Of a stretch of 64,000 nucleotides of DNA, positions 60,370 through 64,000 are shown in pieces. A program made the translations under genes and the position numbers. The stretch is from Streptomyces eurythermus. Lineage in GTDB: Bacteria > Actinomycetota > Actinomycetes > Streptomycetales > Streptomycetaceae. The stretch spans positions 124,001-188,000 of the forward strand of contig NZ_BMSK01000017.1 of assembly GCF_014649115.1 (NCBI RefSeq), in the 5' to 3' direction. Position 1 is the stretch's first letter, and each line of letters begins with the position of its first letter. Below the pieces are notes generated by a model. It worked only from the letters and a program-made list of their open reading frames with translations. It was not told the origin of the DNA and searched no databases.

Positions 60370-61262
60370 CTTCGGTCCTGTACGACGCCCAGGGGCCGCG
60401 CGCCAAGCGGCGCAACATCCTCTACACGGTGGTCTTCCTCGCCGCGCTCGCGGCCCTCGTGTGGTGGGTGTACTCCGCCCTGGACGAGAAGAACCAGCTG
60501 GACTGGGCGCTGTGGAAGCCCTATCTCGGCGGCGGTACCGAGGCGTACTCGACGTACATATGGCCCGGTCTGCAGAACACGCTGGAGGCGGCGGCGCTGT
60601 CGATGCTCCTCGCGCTGCCCCTGGGTGCCGTCCTCGGCATAGCGCGGCTGTCGGACCACGTCTGGGTGCGGGTGCCGGCGGCGGTCGTGGTGGAGTTCTT
60701 CCGCGCGATCCCCGTCCTGGTCCTGATGATCTTCGGTCTGGCGCTCTTCGCCCAGTACACCGACGTGAGCTCGGACGACCGTCCGTTCTACGCGGTCGTC
60801 ACCGGCCTGGTGCTGTACAACGCGTCCGTCCTCGCCGAGATCGTCCGCGCGGGCATCCTCTCGCTGCCGAAGGGCCAGTCCGAGGCGGCCATGGCGATCG
60901 GCCTGCGCAAGGGACAGGTGATGCGGACCATCCTGCTGCCGCAGGCGGTCACCGCGATGCTCCCCGCGATCGTCAGCCAGCTGGTGGTCATCGTGAAGGA
61001 CACCGCGCTCGGCGGTGCCGTCCTCACCTTCCCGGAACTGCTCGCCTCCGCGAACACGATGAGCGCCTACTACGGCGCCAACACCATCGCCTCCTTCACG
61101 ATCGTCGCCGTGATCTACCTGATCATCAACTTCTCGCTGACCACCTTCGCGAGCTGGCTGGAGGGCCGGCTGCGGCGGCGCAAGAAGTCGACCGGCGCGG
61201 TGCTGAGCGTCGACGACACGGCCGGCATCCCCGGCCACGCGGGCACCGGAACCTCGGCCTGA
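60366..61262 (+). CDS. gluD: Glutamate ABC transporter permease GluD
   Basis: This 298-residue permease starts at ATG 60366 within the gluC stop. It has a helix at 25-45 and five core helices, with the coupling motif AGILSLPKGQSEAAMAIGLR. A charged C-terminal tail (RRRKKSTGAVLSVDD) follows. It completes the GluABCD importer. Confidence 0.94.
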   Translation: MTSVLYDAQGPRAKRRNILYTVVFLAALAALVWWVYSALDEKNQLDWALWKPYLGGGTEAYSTYIWPGLQNTLEAAALSMLLALPLGAVLGIARLSDHVWVRVPAAVVVEFFRAIPVLVLMIFGLALFAQYTDVSSDDRPFYAVVTGLVLYNASVLAEIVRAGILSLPKGQSEAAMAIGLRKGQVMRTILLPQAVTAMLPAIVSQLVVIVKDTALGGAVLTFPELLASANTMSAYYGANTIASFTIVAVIYLIINFSLTTFASWLEGRLRRRKKSTGAVLSVDDTAGIPGHAGTGTSA

Positions 61263-61290
61263 CGGCCGGTCAGACCCGAACGCACCACTC

Positions 61291-61320
61291 GGGGGCAGCG
61301 GCATGATCGCCACTGCCCCC
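61291..61320 (+). terminator. Hairpin after gluD
   Basis: GGGGGCAG / CTGCCCCC with an inner GGC / GCC step (one mismatch) is 28 bp after the gluD stop. It probably ends the glu operon; there is no T-run. Confidence 0.7.
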
Positions 61321-61439
61321 GGTCGCTTGACGCGAACTCTGCCAATGGGTTGCATACGTTTTGTGATCGTGCACCCCGCTCCTCCTTCCTGTTCACTTGT
61401 CTCCGTCAGGGCATCGTCACGGGCAGGGGGCGTCGCACC

Positions 61440-63122
61440 ATGGACCCGGTGATCATCATCGGAGCGGGACCCGTCGGCCTCACGCTCGCCCTGCTGCTGA
61501 CCCGTCAGAACGTGCCCGTCGTCGTCCTGGACGAGGGTCCCGGCAAGGACGAGCCCCGCCCGGCGCGCACCGTCGTCCTGCGCGAGGACACGGCCGCCCT
61601 GCTGGAACGGCTGACCGGGCTGGCGCTCGACGAGCACGGTGTGCGCTGGGCCGGATGGCGGTCCGTCAGGCGCAAGCAGGTGATGACCGAGATCGCCTTC
61701 GCCGAGGACGATCCCGCCGCCCCCCTGCACATCGCCCAGCACATCGTGACGAACGCCCTGCGCGCGGCCCTCGCCGGCGAGCCGCTGGCCGAGGTGGCCA
61801 CCGACAGCCGCCTGGACGCCGTAGAACAGGAGCGGACCGGCGTCACCGCGCACACCCGCGCCCCGAAGGCGGCCTGGTGGCGCGGCAGTTACCTGGTCGG
61901 CTGCGACGGCCCCCGCTCGACCGTGCGCAAGCTCCAGGACATCCGCTTCCCCGGCCGCACGGCGGTGGAACGGCACGCGGTGGCCGCACTGCGGACGGAA
62001 CTTCCGTGGGACGGCCATGCGTTGCTCCACCGGATGCCGCCGTGGAAGTCGTCCGGACCCTCGGCCGGGGAGGTGACCGCCCGTCCCCTCCCGGACGGCG
62101 CCTGGCGCCTGGACTGGCTGCTGCCGCCGGGCAAGGACCTGGTCACGCCCGAGGTCGTGCTCACCCGCATCCGCGAGACCCTCACGGGCTGGACGGGCAG
62201 TGACGCACCGGCGTACGACCTGCTCGACACCGGTGTCCACACCGTGCACCACCGGCTGGCCCGCCGGTGGCGCGCCGGCCGGGTCTTCCTCGCGGGGGAC
62301 GCGGCGCATCTGCTCGGCGCGTTCGGCACCCAGGGGCTCGACGAGGGCCTGCGGGACGCCGACAACCTCGCCTGGAAGCTGGCCACGGCCTGGCACCACG
62401 GCCCCCGCGAGGCCCTGCTGGACAGCTACCAGACCGAGCGGCGCGCGGTGGTCGCCGCCCGGCTGCGCGCCGCCGACCAGGCGCTGCCGGTACTGCGCGG
62501 CGGCGGACTGCGCGGCATCGTCCCGGGCGCGGCCCGCGGGCAGGACGCGCAGTTCACCGACGGCCACCTGGGACGCGGTGCGCTGGGCACGCCCGGCGAC
62601 CACGCCGGCTCGCCGCTCACGCCCCCGCGCCTGGAGGCGGCGATCCCCGTCGGCACCCCGCCCGGCGCCCAGGTGACCGACGTGCGGGTCACGGCGGAGG
62701 ACGGCTCCTTCGTCCGGCTGCGGGACCGGCTCGGCCGCGGCGCGCTGCTGGTCGTACTGATCGCGCCGGGTACGGGGGTGTGGGACCGCAAGCACTGGGT
62801 GTCCGCCGGCGTGATGCCCCGGCTCGCGGCGGCCGTGACCGCGCTGCCGCACCCCGCCGAGCTGCTGGTCGCCGAGAGCTACCCGGGCGCCCCGGCGCAC
62901 AGCGTGCTGCTGGTACGCCCCGACGGCCACCTGGTCACCGCGCTGAGCGGGGTCCGCCCGGCCGACCTGTACACGGCGGCGGAGGCCACGTTGGGGGGCT
63001 CGGCACCGGAGACGGAACCGGTGGCGGAGGAGGCGCGGGAGCAGGAGCAGGCGCAGGAGCGGGAAGAGCAGCCGATGAGTGAGCGGGCGGCGACGGCGGA
63101 AGCGGGCTCGGGCCTGCGCTGA
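61440..63122 (+). CDS. FAD-dependent aromatic monooxygenase (PHBH/TfdB family)
   Basis: This 560-residue flavoprotein has the FAD-binding GAGPVGLTLALLL at the N terminus, the DG motif in VGCDGPRSTVRK and GDAAHLLGAFGTQGLDEGLRD, as in phenol and aromatic hydroxylases. The C-terminal 130 residues look like the thioredoxin-like domain of this family (LLVVLIAPGTGVW). The last 35 residues are Glu/Gln-rich repeats. It should hydroxylate an aromatic ring with NAD(P)H and oxygen. No aromatic pathway genes are near. Start ATG 61440 follows CAGGGGG. Confidence 0.9.
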   Translation: MDPVIIIGAGPVGLTLALLLTRQNVPVVVLDEGPGKDEPRPARTVVLREDTAALLERLTGLALDEHGVRWAGWRSVRRKQVMTEIAFAEDDPAAPLHIAQHIVTNALRAALAGEPLAEVATDSRLDAVEQERTGVTAHTRAPKAAWWRGSYLVGCDGPRSTVRKLQDIRFPGRTAVERHAVAALRTELPWDGHALLHRMPPWKSSGPSAGEVTARPLPDGAWRLDWLLPPGKDLVTPEVVLTRIRETLTGWTGSDAPAYDLLDTGVHTVHHRLARRWRAGRVFLAGDAAHLLGAFGTQGLDEGLRDADNLAWKLATAWHHGPREALLDSYQTERRAVVAARLRAADQALPVLRGGGLRGIVPGAARGQDAQFTDGHLGRGALGTPGDHAGSPLTPPRLEAAIPVGTPPGAQVTDVRVTAEDGSFVRLRDRLGRGALLVVLIAPGTGVWDRKHWVSAGVMPRLAAAVTALPHPAELLVAESYPGAPAHSVLLVRPDGHLVTALSGVRPADLYTAAEATLGGSAPETEPVAEEAREQEQAQEREEQPMSERAATAEAGSGLR

Positions 63123-63758
63123 CGCTCAGCGCGGGGCGGGCCGGGAGAGATCCGGCTCCGGGCCCGACTCCGCGCGGGGAACGCCCCGTGGAAGCCGGGG
63201 GCTCCGGGTTCGGGGGCGCCGGGCGCCGCAGGAGAGGCGTCGTCCTTTCCTGGGCGCGCCGGGCACGGAGCGGAAGACGCCCACTCCCACGCGCGCCGCG
63301 CACCGCGTAGAAGACGCTCGCTCCCGCACGCGCGGGGTCCTCGCGGCAGACCCCCGTCCCCACAGGCGCCGGACGCCGGCATCGAGGCCCCCGATCCATC
63401 CGCCGGGGCGGACGCCCGCTCGTCGGGGCGGCCTGACGGCACTTCGTGCACGGGTCCCGCGCCGGACGCCGACACCAAGGCTTTCGCATTCCGGCCCGCG
63501 GCGGGCGCGCGAACGAAGGCCCCCAAGCCTGCCCCGGCGAGCGCGGACGAAGGCCCCCGAACCCGGGCCGCGCCGGCGCGAACCAAGCTGCCCGGCCCCG
63601 ACCGCGCCAGCGCGAACCAAGCTGCCCGGTCCCCAGACGCGCCAAGCGCGGACCAAGGTCCTCAAGCCCCACCCGCGCCCGGCGCTGCGCGGGTGGCGTT
63701 CGCCTCCGGCCTGCGCCGATTCCGCGCTCCCGGTCTCCGTCCACGGGGTGACACCCGG
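63123..63758. repeat. GC-rich degenerate tandem repeats before the leader peptide
   Basis: No gene was found in 636 bp. GCGCGAACCAAGCTGCCCGG starts at 63576 and 63610 (34-bp period), and similar GCGCGRACGAAGGCCCCC units precede them. Open frames are Pro/Arg-rich and repetitive. Confidence 0.75.
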
Positions 63759-63787
63759 TTGACCGGGGTGGGCCGGCATGCTGTACT
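63759..63787 (+). promoter_or_regulatory. Housekeeping-type promoter of the leaderless leader peptide
   Basis: TTGACC (63759-63764), exactly 17 nt, then TGTACT (63782-63787), ending 7 nt before the GTG at 63795. Transcription should begin at or near the start codon. Confidence 0.8.
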
Positions 63788-63794
63788 CCCGATC

Positions 63795-63881
63795 GTGACC
63801 GACACCTACGTGCGCCTGTGGCGGAGGGTCCACATGGACCTCGTCCGCTACGCGGGCTGCGTGTGTCGTCCGTCCTGCTGA
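63795..63881 (+). CDS. Cysteine-rich leader peptide
   Basis: This 28-residue reading frame from GTG 63795 ends MDLVRYAGCVCRPSC; an internal ATG at 63834 would give just that part. The pattern MDLxR...C..RPSC is typical of actinobacterial 'putative leader peptide' genes found ahead of sulfur-assimilation and transporter genes. Three cysteines are packed in the last eight codons, so ribosome pausing on charged Cys-tRNA can be sensed. A promoter sits for a leaderless start, and an attenuator-like hairpin follows 20 nt after the stop. Confidence 0.8.
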   Translation: MTDTYVRLWRRVHMDLVRYAGCVCRPSC

Positions 63882-63900
63882 ATTCGCCTCTCTTCCTCAC

Positions 63901-63924
63901 CGGGCGCCGTCGCGCGCCCGTTTT
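63901..63924 (+). terminator. Attenuator-like hairpin after the leader peptide
   Basis: CGGGCGC-N6-GCGCCCG followed by TTTT lies between the leader stop and the next gene start, a terminator that could respond to translation of the leader. Confidence 0.7.
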
Positions 63925-63948
63925 CCGCGAACTTCCAGGACGGTGCCC

Positions 63949-64000
63949 GTGTCTGTCCCCTCCTCCCTGCCCTCTTCTGTGTCCACCGCCGCCACGCCGC
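63949..64000 (+). CDS. Start of a gene cut by the window edge
   Basis: GTG 63949 follows AGGA at 8-9 nt and opens a Ser/Pro/Thr-rich frame (MSVPSSLPSSVSTAATP) to the window end. GTG 63943 is an alternative. The product cannot be named; leader context suggests sulfur-related metabolism or transport. Confidence 0.5.
   Translation, partial: MSVPSSLPSSVSTAATP

Noticed and set aside
1..64000. tRNA, rRNA, insertion sequences or prophage
   Set aside because: No cloverleaf-encoding, rRNA-like, transposase or phage structural sequence was recognised by eye; a covariance-model tRNA search would settle the tRNA point.

Overview
The window is high-GC actinomycete chromosome, almost certainly Streptomyces. 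GTG starts and leaderless starts are common, third-codon-position GC bias is extreme, and the gene set (nrdR-nrdJ, lexA, a DinG-type helicase, hflX, a second RelA/SpoT homologue, dapF, miaA, miaB, gluR/gluK and gluABCD) matches the well-known Streptomyces core neighbourhood. No rRNA, tRNA, insertion sequence, prophage or CRISPR array was seen.

Layout. 1-5.8 kb (mostly minus strand): a partial ABC ATPase-permease fusion, a NUDIX/winged-helix (NrtR-like) protein and a DUF4192 protein. 5.8-11 kb: a RecQ helicase with a C-terminal phosphoribosyltransferase-like domain behind two DnaA-box-like sites, a RadC-like protein lacking the metal ligands, a degenerate UvrD-like C-terminal protein and RNase HII. 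11-16.9 kb: a TetR/MFS efflux pair with two matching palindromes, an ADP-ribosylglycohydrolase, a histidine phosphatase, a DUF4937 protein and a TerD-domain protein. 17-24 kb: the DNA synthesis and damage block, with nrdJ and nrdR under two NrdR boxes, lexA with an SOS box, and a DinG-type helicase. 24-29 kb: a compact NRPS-independent siderophore locus (acyltransferase, IucA/IucC synthetase, diaminobutyrate-type aminotransferase) with an iron-box-like site. 29-42.4 kb: a secreted serine protease, hflX with a sigma-R-type promoter match, a secreted M1 peptidase, rshA, dapF, miaA, an orphan MT0933-type antitoxin-like gene, a LigB-like protein and miaB.

42.4-55.5 kb is more accessory. It holds an overlapping ImmA/IrrE peptidase plus seven-helix DUF6545 gene pair downstream of a Crp-like site, an SDR oxidoreductase, and a cellulose cassette (CebR-like LacI regulator, GH12 cellulase with CBM2, AA10 LPMO with CBM2) carrying exact CebR-type palindromes. 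It also holds an antiporter, DUF6204 and MarR genes, a MazG-like pyrophosphohydrolase and a TAXI-family binding protein. 55.5-64 kb: the gluK-gluR two-component genes run divergently from gluABCD (glutamate ABC importer). An FAD monooxygenase follows, and then a leaderless cysteine-rich leader peptide with an attenuator-like hairpin in front of a gene cut by the window edge.

A recurring feature is GC-rich degenerate tandem repeat in gaps between genes, mostly 3' ends, with units of about 29-42 bp. Repeats keep several frames open and create many spurious long reading frames. A related 48-bp repeat lies inside the siderophore aminotransferase gene.
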